Assembly (NCBI RefSeq): GCF_004331645.1
Contig: NZ_SJSK01000006.1
Coordinates: forward strand, 62,001 to 126,000
Reading direction: 5' to 3'
DNA length: 64,000 bases
Source of the DNA: Pedobacter frigiditerrae
Lineage (GTDB): Bacteria; Bacteroidota; Bacteroidia; Sphingobacteriales; Sphingobacteriaceae
Part shown: positions 52,360-61,275 of the stretch, in pieces
Numbering within the stretch: the first letter of the stretch is position 1
How the letters are laid out: each line of letters opens with the position of its first letter
The notes under the pieces: model-generated
Told to the model about the DNA's origin: nothing
Databases searched by the model: none
What the model saw: the letters and a program-made list of their open reading frames with translations, nothing else
Made by a program: the position numbers and the translations under genes

Positions 52360-53892
52360 ATGAAAGGGATATATTTTCTACTCTTCACTTTATTTACCAC
52401 ATCGATTTATGGACAGGTAAAAAAAATGCCAAATATTATCATCATTATTTCAGATGATCACGCGCTGTCAACTATCGGTGCCTATGGTGCTAAATATGGC
52501 GCTACGCCTAATATAGATCGGTTGGCAAAAGAAGGGGCGGTTTTTAAAAATGCTTTTGTAAATAATTCAATTTGTGCACCAAGTAGGGCAACCTTATTAA
52601 CCGGGAAATATAGCCATATGAATGGCTTAAAAGATAATATGGATGAGTTTGATGCTTCGCAAGATGTATTTCCAAGGAGGATGCAACAGGCTGGTTTTCA
52701 AACAGCTTGGGTTGGTAAGTGGCATTTGAAAACTTATCCTCAAGGATTTGATTTTTGGAATATCGTTCCGGGTCAAGGACAGTATTACAATCCTTCATTT
52801 ATCAATATGAGGGGCGATACAAGTAAGCTCAATGGATATTGCACGGATGTAACTACTGATATTGCCTTAGATTGGCTTAATAAGCGTGATCAAGAAAAAC
52901 CTTTCTGCATAGTAATTGGCCAAAAAGCACCTCATAGAACTTGGATGCCAGATACTCAGGATTTGGGAAAATATGATAAAACCAAATTCCCATTGCCTAA
53001 AAACTTTTATGATAAATATGAGAATAGGATTGCTGCGGGTAAACAAGACATGAACATTGTAAATACAATGAAATTGGGCTACGATTTGAAAATAAAAAGC
53101 GATACATCAGATAAGGTTAATTCTGCAACAGCTTTTACAGCAAGGATGAGTGCGGCACAACGTAAAGCTTGAAATGCCTACTATGACCCAATTGAAGCTG
53201 ATTTTTTAAAACAAAACCCAAAGGGGAATGAGTTAGTAGAATGGAAATACCAAAGATACATGCGAGATTATTTAAGCACTACCTTGTCTTTGGATAGGAA
53301 TATTGGAAGGGTGTTAGATTATTTAGAGAAAAACAACTTGTCTGAAAACACAATCGTAATTTATACTTCAGATCAAGGTTTTTACATGGGCGAACACGGT
53401 TGGTTCGATAAGCGCTTTATGTATGAAGAATCGATGCATGCTCCTTTTATCATGCGTTACCCTGGTGTAATTAAACCTGGAACCATGATGCCGCAGTTAG
53501 TTTCTAATGTAGATTTTGCACCAACCTTTTTAAAGTTGGCTAATGTTCCTATTCCGGCAGAAATTCAAGGGAAATCGTTTGATAATTTATTGAAAAGCCC
53601 AAAAGCTAAATTTAGGGAGTCTGTTTATTATCATTATTATGAGTTTCCGGGAGAGCACAGTGTAATGAGGCATTTTGGTATAAGAACTGATCGCTATAAA
53701 CTTATTCGGTTCTACGGCGCAGCCAATTTTTGGGAGTTGTACGATTTGAAAAACGACCCTAATGAAATGAACAATATTTATGGACAGCAAAAAAATGTAA
53801 CCTTGACAGCCGAATTAAAAAGAAAATTAAAGGATTTGGTAAGTGAGAATAAAGATAATGTTGCTTTAAGGCTGTTGGTAGAAGATAATTAA
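52360..53892 (+). pseudogene. Type I sulfatase interrupted by one in-frame TGA
   Basis: A single frame of 511 codons encodes a full sulfatase with a TGA at codon 271 (53170-53172). The N-terminal signal peptide ends at GQ (about 19); metal ligands are in IIIISDDHALS, and the formylglycine Cys is C72 in SICAPSRATLLTGKYS. After the stop the same frame continues NAYYDPIEADF and later TIVIYTSDQGFYMGEHGWFDKRFMYEESMHAPF. The TGA stands where related sulfatases usually have Trp (A-W-N-A-Y-Y), so TGG to TGA is the likely change. Sequence resembles exo-acting GlcNAc-6-sulfatase-like members, but the substrate is not fixed. It overlaps the end of the convergent MFS gene by 4 bp. Confidence 0.85.
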
Positions 53893-55079
53893 TCGTTTTT
53901 TCGCAGGGCGATTAACCCTAAAATTGGACCCAACGCCAATAACATATAAATGTATTGTTCGTTTGTTTCGGTTTTTAAAGCCCCTATCAGCTGTATGCTG
54001 ATAATTGTGATGGAAAAGCCAATACAATTTACAATGGTTAAGGAGGATCCCTTGTATTCTGCTACAGCATTTTGAGCCACTAGTGTTGCAAATAAAGGAG
54101 AATCTGCAATAACTACCATTCCCCAAACAAACATAAATGTAATAAAAACTGTTGCCGAGCTGTTAAATATAAACAGGGGAGAGGCCAAACAACAAGCACC
54201 AGATAAACCTAAAGAAAGTGTTGCGATTTTTTTTACGCCAAATCGCTTCGAAATTATTCCGCCAATTACGCAAGCAATACTTCCTACGGCAATTATTAAA
54301 AAAGAAAAAAGAGGGATGTTAAAAATATGATTTGGGTGCTGATTGTTGTAGGTTAACAAAATAATAGGAACAAACGACCAAAAAGCATAAAGCTCCCACA
54401 TGTGCCCGAAATAGCCAAAAGCAAAACCTCTAAATTTCTTGTTGCTAAAGCCTTTTATAAATGCTTTCAAACTTAATTGCTGGCCTATTTTTCTATATGG
54501 TCCGTCTGGAACAAAAATGAATACGATTAATCCTCCAATTAGGGAAAGCAAGGACGTACAAAGCACAATATAATGCCAAGGTATTCCATTTATACTTTTT
54601 AAGAAATGAGGAAAAGCGGTTCCAAAAACTAACGCACCTATTAAAAATCCCAATGATTTCCCCAAACCTTCTTGAAAATGGTCTGCCGCAATTTTCATTC
54701 CCACTGGATAAATACCTGCTAAAAAGAAGCCTGTTGTAAATCTAATAAGCAATAGAAGAACAACATTTAGGTTGTTAATATTTACACAAAGGTTAGTTAA
54801 TGCGGCAATAACGGCACAAATAAAGAAAATTTTAGAAGGTGAAAAACGGTCTGAAATACTTAATAAGGCAAATACTAAAGTGCCAATGATGAACCCAAAT
54901 TGAACTGCACTGGTGAGGTGAGACAAATAAGAAGAAGGAAAATGTAATTCATTAACCAAATCGCTGATAATGGCATTACCTGCAAACCATAATGAGGTGC
55001 AAAAGAATTGCGCTATAACAATTATGGGGAGAATGTAGTTTTTTGGTTGCAAAATGGTAGATGACATAATAGAAGCCAC
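53889..55079 (-). CDS. MFS transporter
   Basis: 396-aa inner-membrane protein with about 12 hydrophobic helices, typical of the major facilitator superfamily. The loop between TM2 and TM3 (LLSISDRFSPSKIFF) and the long central loop (PYRKIGQQLSLKAFIKGFSNKKF) are in the expected places. Start at 55079 or 55067. Substrate cannot be set; the neighbours are a sulfatase and xylose genes. The gene is monocistronic on the minus strand, with a terminator upstream ending the symporter transcript. Confidence 0.8.
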   Translation of the reverse strand: MASIMSSTILQPKNYILPIIVIAQFFCTSLWFAGNAIISDLVNELHFPSSYLSHLTSAVQFGFIIGTLVFALLSISDRFSPSKIFFICAVIAALTNLCVNINNLNVVLLLLIRFTTGFFLAGIYPVGMKIAADHFQEGLGKSLGFLIGALVFGTAFPHFLKSINGIPWHYIVLCTSLLSLIGGLIVFIFVPDGPYRKIGQQLSLKAFIKGFSNKKFRGFAFGYFGHMWELYAFWSFVPIILLTYNNQHPNHIFNIPLFSFLIIAVGSIACVIGGIISKRFGVKKIATLSLGLSGACCLASPLFIFNSSATVFITFMFVWGMVVIADSPLFATLVAQNAVAEYKGSSLTIVNCIGFSITIISIQLIGALKTETNEQYIYMLLALGPILGLIALRKND

Positions 55080-55130
55080 AAGATAAATTTTTTGTTTTAG
55101 TTATGCCCTGTACATTGCTATAAAACAAAA

Positions 55131-55152
55131 AAGTCCCGAGTTATCGGGACTT
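55131..55152 (-). terminator. Intrinsic terminator of the xylose symporter transcript
   Basis: AAGTCCCGA at 55131-55139 pairs with TCGGGACTT at 55144-55152 around a GTTA loop. On the minus strand the stem is followed by TTTTTTGTTTT, so it ends transcription from the symporter gene (stop at 55173); it may work less well in the other direction. Confidence 0.88.
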
Positions 55153-55172
55153 TAAATATCAAGTTTTTTATG

Positions 55173-56855
55173 TTACCAGAAGTAAACGTAAAGTGCTGTT
55201 AAAATAACAATTACAGCTCCTGCGCCAAGGGCGAAACTATTGCTTACTTTAAACATGCTACTATCTATTTCTAAACCTTTAGATTCTTTTCCGCGTTTAG
55301 AATCTATTAAGCTGATAATTACCATACCTATAACGGCAATTAAAAATACAAAACCCATTCTATCTAAAAATGGTATTTCATATAATGATGTTCCGTCTTT
55401 TTGTGCTACTAACGAAGAGAAACCAGATGAGCTTAAGAAGCTTAAATCTGCAAATCTTGGTAAGAATTTAAAGAATACCGATAAGGCGAAACCTCCAACT
55501 GTTGCAAACATTGCAGCATTTGAGCTGGTTTTTTTCCAGAAGAAACCCAGTATGAACATGGCAAAAATACCTGGACTAACGAAACCAGTATATTCTTGAA
55601 TAAACTCAAAACCACCTTTTTTGTCAATTCCTAAGAAAGGAGCAAGCGCAACAGCCGCTACCATGGCAACAACTACAACAATTTTACCAACGCTAACTAA
55701 TTTTTGCTCACTAGCATCTTTGTCTATTTTTTTCTTGAAAATGTCTAATGTAAAGATGGTTGCTATACTGTTAACCTTACCAGCTAATGAAGCTACAATT
55801 GCAGCAGTAAGCGCAGCGAATGATAGTCCTTTTAATCCGGCAGGTAAAAGATTTAACAATACAGGATATGCTTTATCTGGATTTAATTCTCCGTTCTGCA
55901 ACATTTCGGTTTGTAAACCACCTTTCATGTGTATTACGTATGCTGCAATACCAGGCAATACTACAATTACAGGCATTAATAATTTTAAAAATGCAGCGAA
56001 TAAAATACCACTACGAGCAGTTTTTAAATCAGCACCTAATGCTCTTTGTGTAATGTATTGATTGCAGCCCCAATAGTTTAAGTTCACGATCCACATACCT
56101 CCAAGTAATACAGTTAAGCCTGGTAAGCTTGGGAAGTTGGTGTTTTCTTTCTTCAAGATCATGTGGAAGTGGTCATTTGATTGGCTCATCATGTAGTTAA
56201 AACCATTCATTACACCTTGTTGTCCGTTAAGTTCAGCAACTCTATCTAAAGCAAGATAAGTGGTTACTAAGCCTCCTAAAATCAAGAACAATACCTGTAT
56301 AACGTCTGTGTAGCCAATTACTTTCATCCCGCCTAATGCGATAATGATAGCGAATACAGCTAGGGCGTACATACATAAATTAGTATCAATGCCAGAAATA
56401 CCATTAATAGCTAATGCCCCAAGGTATAGGATTGATGTTAAGTTAACTACTACATAAAGTAATAACCAGAAAACGGCCATGATCATGGCTACGGTTTCAT
56501 TGTAACGTTGCTGCAAAAATTGCGGCATGGTATATATCTTGTTCTTAAGATATACAGGGATAAAAAACACGGCTACGATAATTAATGTAGCTGCTGCCAT
56601 CCACTCATAGGTAGCAATAGCTAGACCCATTTTAAATCCATTACCACTCATGGCAATAAATTGTTCTGAGGAAATATTGGATGCGATTAATGATGTTCCA
56701 ATTGCCCACCAGGTTAATGAACCCTCGGCTAAAAAGTAATCATGTGATGCAGAAACTGCTTTCTTCTTTTTTCTGTATATCCACCAGCCATATACGGCTA
56801 CGATGACGAAATAAACGAGGAAAACAATGTAATCTTTAAGGTCTAAACTATTCAT
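55173..56855 (-). CDS. Sodium:solute symporter (SSS), likely xylose or xyloside importer
   Basis: 560-aa inner-membrane Na+-sugar symporter with about 14 helices. Key blocks: FLAEGSLTWWAIGTSLIASNIS near residue 42, MPQFLQQRYN near 107, WGCNQYITQRALGA near 265. It shares the general SGLT frame with the protein at 3725-5371 but is a distinct paralogue. It is third in a minus-strand run after xylB and xylA, with a 136-bp spacer containing nested inverted repeats before it, so xylose or a close pentose is the likely cargo. Position is the main evidence for specificity. Confidence 0.83.
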   Translation of the reverse strand: MNSLDLKDYIVFLVYFVIVAVYGWWIYRKKKKAVSASHDYFLAEGSLTWWAIGTSLIASNISSEQFIAMSGNGFKMGLAIATYEWMAAATLIIVAVFFIPVYLKNKIYTMPQFLQQRYNETVAMIMAVFWLLLYVVVNLTSILYLGALAINGISGIDTNLCMYALAVFAIIIALGGMKVIGYTDVIQVLFLILGGLVTTYLALDRVAELNGQQGVMNGFNYMMSQSNDHFHMILKKENTNFPSLPGLTVLLGGMWIVNLNYWGCNQYITQRALGADLKTARSGILFAAFLKLLMPVIVVLPGIAAYVIHMKGGLQTEMLQNGELNPDKAYPVLLNLLPAGLKGLSFAALTAAIVASLAGKVNSIATIFTLDIFKKKIDKDASEQKLVSVGKIVVVVAMVAAVALAPFLGIDKKGGFEFIQEYTGFVSPGIFAMFILGFFWKKTSSNAAMFATVGGFALSVFFKFLPRFADLSFLSSSGFSSLVAQKDGTSLYEIPFLDRMGFVFLIAVIGMVIISLIDSKRGKESKGLEIDSSMFKVSNSFALGAGAVIVILTALYVYFW

Positions 56856-56906
56856 TTTATGTGTTTGGTTGGTTAGGGTCTAAATGTAGTAAAATTTAGG
56901 TAAAAT

Positions 56907-56985
56907 GGTTAATTGTTTGAACTGGTTAATTGCAAAATTGGTTAACCATTACGATTAACCAATTCAACATTTTAAACAATTAACC
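56907..56985 (-). repeat. Nested inverted repeats between xylA and the symporter
   Basis: Outer arms GGTTAATTGTTT (56907-56918) and AAACAATTAACC (56974-56985) enclose inner arms AATTGGTTAA (56936-56945) and TTAACCAATT (56955-56964), both perfect. A further GGTTAATT copy lies at 56923-56930. No strong T-run follows on either side. Possible roles are a weak terminator, an RNA-processing stem or an operator. Confidence 0.65.
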
Positions 56986-56991
56986 CATCAG

Positions 56992-58323
56992 TTAGATATG
57001 TCTATTAATGATGTTCTCTAGATATTCCTGTCTGCCGCTTAAAGTAGCTGGTTCACCATTTTCTGCCGCATAATTTCTCAAATCTTCTAAAGTCAATTTG
57101 CCTTGTTCAAATTCTGCACCTTTACCGCTATCAAAAGAAGCATAACGATCTGCACGAACTTTTTTGTAATCTGATTTTTGTAATACAGCATCAGCAGTTA
57201 CCAAAGCACGAGCAAATAAGTCCATTCCGCCAACGTGAGCATAGAATAAATCTTTTTGGTCGGTAGAATTACGACGAATTTTAGCATCGAAGTTTACACC
57301 ACCACCTTGTAAGCCACCGCCTTCAAGTATGATCAACATGGCTTCTGTTAACTCATTAATATCATTAGGGAATTGGTCTGTATCCCAACCATTCTGGTAA
57401 TCTCCACGGTTAGCATCGATAGAACCCAATAAACCATTATCTACTGCAACTTGTAATTCATGTTGGAAAGTATGGCCAGCTAAAGTTGCATGGTTAACCT
57501 CTAAATTCAATTTAAAATCAGCTAATAAATCATGCTCTTGTAAGAAACTTTTTACAGTTGCGGCATCATAGTCATATTGATGTTTAGATGGTTCACAAGG
57601 TTTTGGCTCAATAAAAAATGTTCCTTTGAACCCTTGTTTACGAGCATAGTCTTTAGCGGTATGTAAAAATTTAGCCAGATGCTCTTGTTCACGTTTCATG
57701 TTAGTGTTTAGCAAGCTCATGTAACCTTCTCTACCTCCCCAAAACACGTAGTTTTCTCCGCCAAGTGCTATTGTTGCGTCTAAAGCTGCTTTTACCTGTG
57801 CTGCTCCGTGAGCCAATACATGGAAATCTGGATTGGTTGAAGCGCCATTCATGTAACGTCTGTGACTGAATAAGTTAGCAGTACCCCAAAGCAGTTTTAC
57901 ACCACTATCTGCTTGTTTTTGTTTAGCATATTCTACTAAAGCTTGTAACCTGCGTTCGTTATCTGCAACATCATCCGTATAATCAACAACATCCACATCG
58001 TGGAAACAGTAGTAAGGTAATTGCATTTTAGTGATGAATTCAAATGCCGCGTCCATTTTATCTTTTGCACGTTCAACTGCATCTTTCTTTTCATCCCATG
58101 GGAAAATGTGAGTTGCGCCACCAAATGGGTCTGCACCATTGCCATTAAATGAATGCCAGTAAGCGCAAGCAAATTTAAAGTGTTCGTTCATGGTTTTTCC
58201 GGCAACTACTTTGTTTGCATCGTACCATCTAAATGCCAGGGGATTATCACTTTGTAAACCTTCAAATTTTACTTGCTCAATGCCTTTAAAAAATTCCTTT
58301 GCTCCTGTTACTACTTTTGTCAT
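56992..58323 (-). CDS. xylA: Xylose isomerase
   Basis: 443-aa cytosolic metal-dependent isomerase converting D-xylose to D-xylulose. Class II signatures: YYCFHDVDVVDY near 105, KLLWGTANLFSHRRYMNGASTNPD, VFWGGREGYMSLLNT, FFIEPKPCEPSKHQYDYD, LNLEVNHATLAGHTFQHEL and GSIDANRGDYQNGWDTDQFP. Length is normal for the class. It lies 95 bp after xylB on the same strand and upstream of the symporter. A LacI-type operator upstream of xylB probably controls the run. Confidence 0.96.
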   Translation of the reverse strand: MTKVVTGAKEFFKGIEQVKFEGLQSDNPLAFRWYDANKVVAGKTMNEHFKFACAYWHSFNGNGADPFGGATHIFPWDEKKDAVERAKDKMDAAFEFITKMQLPYYCFHDVDVVDYTDDVADNERRLQALVEYAKQKQADSGVKLLWGTANLFSHRRYMNGASTNPDFHVLAHGAAQVKAALDATIALGGENYVFWGGREGYMSLLNTNMKREQEHLAKFLHTAKDYARKQGFKGTFFIEPKPCEPSKHQYDYDAATVKSFLQEHDLLADFKLNLEVNHATLAGHTFQHELQVAVDNGLLGSIDANRGDYQNGWDTDQFPNDINELTEAMLIILEGGGLQGGGVNFDAKIRRNSTDQKDLFYAHVGGMDLFARALVTADAVLQKSDYKKVRADRYASFDSGKGAEFEQGKLTLEDLRNYAAENGEPATLSGRQEYLENIINRHI

Positions 58324-58418
58324 CGTTTCTTTGTTAATTTTGGGTTGATAATTGTTGGTTATTGGTCAATGGTTGATAGCTGGTCTAGGGAGTTACGCCA
58401 TTAACCATTCGCTATGAT

Positions 58419-59903
58419 TTATGAACCAACCAACTTTTGCTCTAATATTTCTTTCCAATCTTGATAAATTGGTTCGTATGTTATTGTGTTTTTTGGTTCT
58501 ATGTATTTAAGTATTTGATGTTGAGAGAAAGCATCCGCTGCATCGGCAAAAATGCCTGCACCAATTCCTGCTCCTAAAGCTGCTCCAACACTACCATCGT
58601 TTTCATATAATTCTACTGGTATACCTGTAACATCTACAAAAGTTTGGGCGAATACATCACTTAAGAATAAGTTTGCTTTTCCAGCTCTAATTACTTTTGG
58701 CTGCATTCCGTTTTCTCTCATGATATCTAACCCATATCTAAATGAAAAAACAATGCTTTCTTGTACAGCCCTAAAAATATCTGCTTGGTTATGTGTGTTT
58801 AAATCAATACCCAATAATTGTGCTCCGGTAAATTTGTTGTTTAACATCCGTTCTGCACCATTGCCAAAAGGCAAAACTTTTAAACCTTTGCTACCAATTG
58901 GCGATTGAGCTGAGATGTGATTTAACTCTGGATAAGAAAGGTAGGGAGCGAAATTGTGTTTTGCCCAACGATACATGCTTCCTGTTCCGTTAATGCATAA
59001 TAAAACTCCTGTGTGCTTTTTTTCTGGTGTGTAGGTTACGTGTGCAAAAGTGTTAACTCTAGATTGTTTATCATAAGTTAACTCATCGCTAACCCCATAA
59101 ATAACCCCCGATGTCCCTGCTGTTGCAGCAACCTCACCAGGTTTTAGCACGTTTAATGATAAGGCATTGTTGGGTTGGTCGCCAGCTTTATAAGAAACAG
59201 GTATGCCTTCAGTTAAACCTAAAAGCTTAGCCATACCTTCTTTTAGATAACCGTGTTCTGAAAATAGTGCTTGAATTTTTGGAATATGATTTTCATCTAG
59301 TCCATAATGATTCATTACATCTTTAGAGATCTCATCTTTTTTGAAATCCCAAAAAATACCTTCGGATAAGGCAGGGATACTAGTTGTGATTTGCCCTGTA
59401 AGTTTCATCGCAATGAAATCGCCAGGTAGCATTACCTTGTCTATTTTTTCATAAACAGCAGGCTCGTTACTTTTTACCCAAGCTAGTTTAGAAGCTGTAA
59501 AGTTTCCTGGAGAGTTTAAAAGGTTTTGAAGTGATTTTTCGTGACCAATTGCATCAAAGGCTTTTTCGCCCAATTCTACAGCTCGGCTGTCACACCAGAT
59601 AATGCTATCTCTTAAAACTTCTTGGTCTTTATCTACAGTAACCAAACCATGCATTTGGTATGCAATACCGATGGCCTTTATAGCTTTTGGATCAAATAAA
59701 TCTAAAGCATTTACTTTTAAGATAGCTTGCTGAACATTATGCCACCAATCCATTGGGCTTTGCTCTGCCCAGCCCGGTTGAATTGATTTAATAGCTGTCT
59801 CTTCTTCTGGATACTGTACAGTAGCCACACTCTTTTGAGTTTGTATATCAACAACTGCAACTTTAATAGACGATGTGCCTACGTCAATACCTAGTAAATA
59901 CAT
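58419..59903 (-). CDS. xylB: Xylulokinase
   Basis: 494-aa FGGY-family kinase phosphorylating D-xylulose to xylulose 5-phosphate. ATPase motif MYLLGIDVGTSSIKVAVVD starts the protein, then GWAEQSPMDWW, GIAYQMHGLV, SKLAWVK, MLPGDFIAMKLTG and AATAGTSGVIYGV. The FGGY signature region appears near the C-terminus as GSVGAALGAGIGAG. It is the first gene of the minus-strand xylose run; a palindromic LacI-type operator lies 26 bp upstream of the start codon. Followed by xylA. Confidence 0.95.
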   Translation of the reverse strand: MYLLGIDVGTSSIKVAVVDIQTQKSVATVQYPEEETAIKSIQPGWAEQSPMDWWHNVQQAILKVNALDLFDPKAIKAIGIAYQMHGLVTVDKDQEVLRDSIIWCDSRAVELGEKAFDAIGHEKSLQNLLNSPGNFTASKLAWVKSNEPAVYEKIDKVMLPGDFIAMKLTGQITTSIPALSEGIFWDFKKDEISKDVMNHYGLDENHIPKIQALFSEHGYLKEGMAKLLGLTEGIPVSYKAGDQPNNALSLNVLKPGEVAATAGTSGVIYGVSDELTYDKQSRVNTFAHVTYTPEKKHTGVLLCINGTGSMYRWAKHNFAPYLSYPELNHISAQSPIGSKGLKVLPFGNGAERMLNNKFTGAQLLGIDLNTHNQADIFRAVQESIVFSFRYGLDIMRENGMQPKVIRAGKANLFLSDVFAQTFVDVTGIPVELYENDGSVGAALGAGIGAGIFADAADAFSQHQILKYIEPKNTITYEPIYQDWKEILEQKLVGS

Positions 59904-59928
59904 TCGGTTTGTAATTTATAAATTCTGT

Positions 59929-59950
59929 TTTATGCAAACGGTTGCATAAA
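59929..59950. promoter_or_regulatory. LacI-type operator upstream of xylB
   Basis: TATGCAAACGGTTGCATA (59931-59948) is a near-perfect palindrome with the central CG typical of LacI-family operators, extended by TT and AA. It shares ATGCAAnCGnTTGCAT with the site at 61182-61199. Placed 26 bp before xylB, it suggests repression of xylBA by the neighbouring LacI protein. Confidence 0.8.
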
Positions 59951-60071
59951 GATAGATGTAAAATTATAAAAGTCAAATATTTCGCAATTTTTTTTCGATT
60001 TTTTTTAAGAATTTATGCAACTTGTTGTTTTTTCTAGTTGCTTAACTTCCATTAGGATAGAGAAGGATGTT

Positions 60072-61091
60072 TTAAATAGAACTTCCTGTAGATTGCCTTT
60101 CGACCAAAGTTGGGTCCAATACAATATGTTGAATGTTTTGATATGGGTTTTCTTGTTGAATCATTTTTAGAAACATTTTAGCACATTCACTGCCCATTTG
60201 GTTTGGGTGTTGATCTATTGTTGAAAGGTTAGGGGTGATGTAAGCTGAAAAGCCCTCGTTTGCGAACCCAATTACGCCAATTTTAGGAGGAGTTTCATCA
60301 ATTTCCTTTAGCTTTTTAATTACGCCAAGCGCCGTAAAATCGTCTCCAGCAATAATTGCATCAGGTTTGTTTTGTAGTCGCATTAATTTACTGGCCCCAA
60401 ATCTTCCATCCTTAATAGATAAGCCCCCAAGAATAATATTTTCTTCTAAAACAGCTAAATTATTGTCTCTTAATGCTTTTTTATAACCTTCTAACCTATC
60501 GCTAAAAATCTTTATTTGATGGATTGTTGTTATAAATGCAATATTCTTGTAGCCTTTTTCAATTAAATACTGCGTAGCCATGTAGCCAGCTTTAAAATCA
60601 TTAAGTGTTACAGTTGGTACATTTAAGTTAATATTCACCCTATCGAAAATAACGAGGGGTTTGTTCTGTTTAATTATTTCTGCGAAATGAGATACATCTT
60701 CAGTTTCTAAAGACATGGAGGCAATTATGCCGTCAACTTGAGCCTCTAGTAATGTTTTAACCCCATTTATCTCATTCTCAACAGACTCGTTAGATTGATA
60801 TAGAATAACTCTATAACCACTGTCCTTTAGCCCTTCTTCTATACTATGTATAATAGAGGCAAAAAAATGTGCTTGTACACTTGGTACAATTACACCAATT
60901 ATATACGTTTTGCCTGATTTTAACGCAGAAGCTAATCTGTTCGGACTATAGTTAAGCTTTTTTGCGGTAGCAATTACTGCCTCTCTTGTAGCTTCACTAA
61001 TAGCTGGAAAACCACTTAATGCCCTAGAAACCGTTGATACCGTGATGTTCAGCTCCTTCGCAATGTCGTATATGGTGGTTTTCTTTTTCAA
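60072..61091 (-). CDS. LacI-family repressor, likely xylose/glucuronoxylan regulator
   Basis: 339-aa regulator with an N-terminal HTH (TTIYDIAKELNITVSTVSRALSG, residues 4-26), the hinge (LNYSPNRLASALKSGKT) and a periplasmic-binding-like effector domain (GVIVPSVQAHFFASII onward, LIEKGYKNIAFITT, PDAIIAGDDFTALG). It lies between xylB and the divergent GH115 gene, with matching palindromic operators in front of both, so it most likely represses both until a xylose-derived or uronic-acid inducer binds. It is separated from xylB by 168 bp. Confidence 0.92.
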   Translation of the reverse strand: MKKKTTIYDIAKELNITVSTVSRALSGFPAISEATREAVIATAKKLNYSPNRLASALKSGKTYIIGVIVPSVQAHFFASIIHSIEEGLKDSGYRVILYQSNESVENEINGVKTLLEAQVDGIIASMSLETEDVSHFAEIIKQNKPLVIFDRVNINLNVPTVTLNDFKAGYMATQYLIEKGYKNIAFITTIHQIKIFSDRLEGYKKALRDNNLAVLEENIILGGLSIKDGRFGASKLMRLQNKPDAIIAGDDFTALGVIKKLKEIDETPPKIGVIGFANEGFSAYITPNLSTIDQHPNQMGSECAKMFLKMIQQENPYQNIQHIVLDPTLVERQSTGSSI

Positions 61092-61275
61092 TTATTATTT
61101 TATGTTAAGGCTCCAATTCGACTGCAAACTAGTAAAAAATAAATCATTCTAAAAATCTATACCAATAGATTGAACAAAAATAATGCAACCGATTGCATTT
61201 TTACAAAAATAAAGTTAATTTAGGCGTACCAAATATAAGGGTGAATAATTATTAGATTATTTGATCACGAGCGTT
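61092..61275. promoter_or_regulatory. Divergent promoter region LacI/GH115
   Basis: 184-bp AT-rich spacer that holds the promoters of the LacI gene (minus) and GH115 gene (plus). It contains the palindromic operator at 61182-61199, which can block either promoter. No other clear element was assigned. Confidence 0.6.
61182..61199. promoter_or_regulatory. LacI-type operator upstream of GH115
   Basis: AATGCAACCGATTGCATT is a palindrome apart from its centre and shares ATGCAAnCGnTTGCAT with the xylB operator at 59931-59948. It lies 76 bp before the GH115 start and 91 bp before the LacI start, consistent with repression of GH115 and autoregulation. Confidence 0.8.

Noticed and set aside
53170..53172. 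TGA in the sulfatase read as selenocysteine
   Set aside because: The position is normally Trp, no SECIS-like stem was evident after it, and selenoprotein sulfatases are not known to me.
55240..56061. Plus-strand open frames inside the xylose symporter gene
   Set aside because: They are shadows of the strongly biased minus-strand membrane-protein gene, with no family features.
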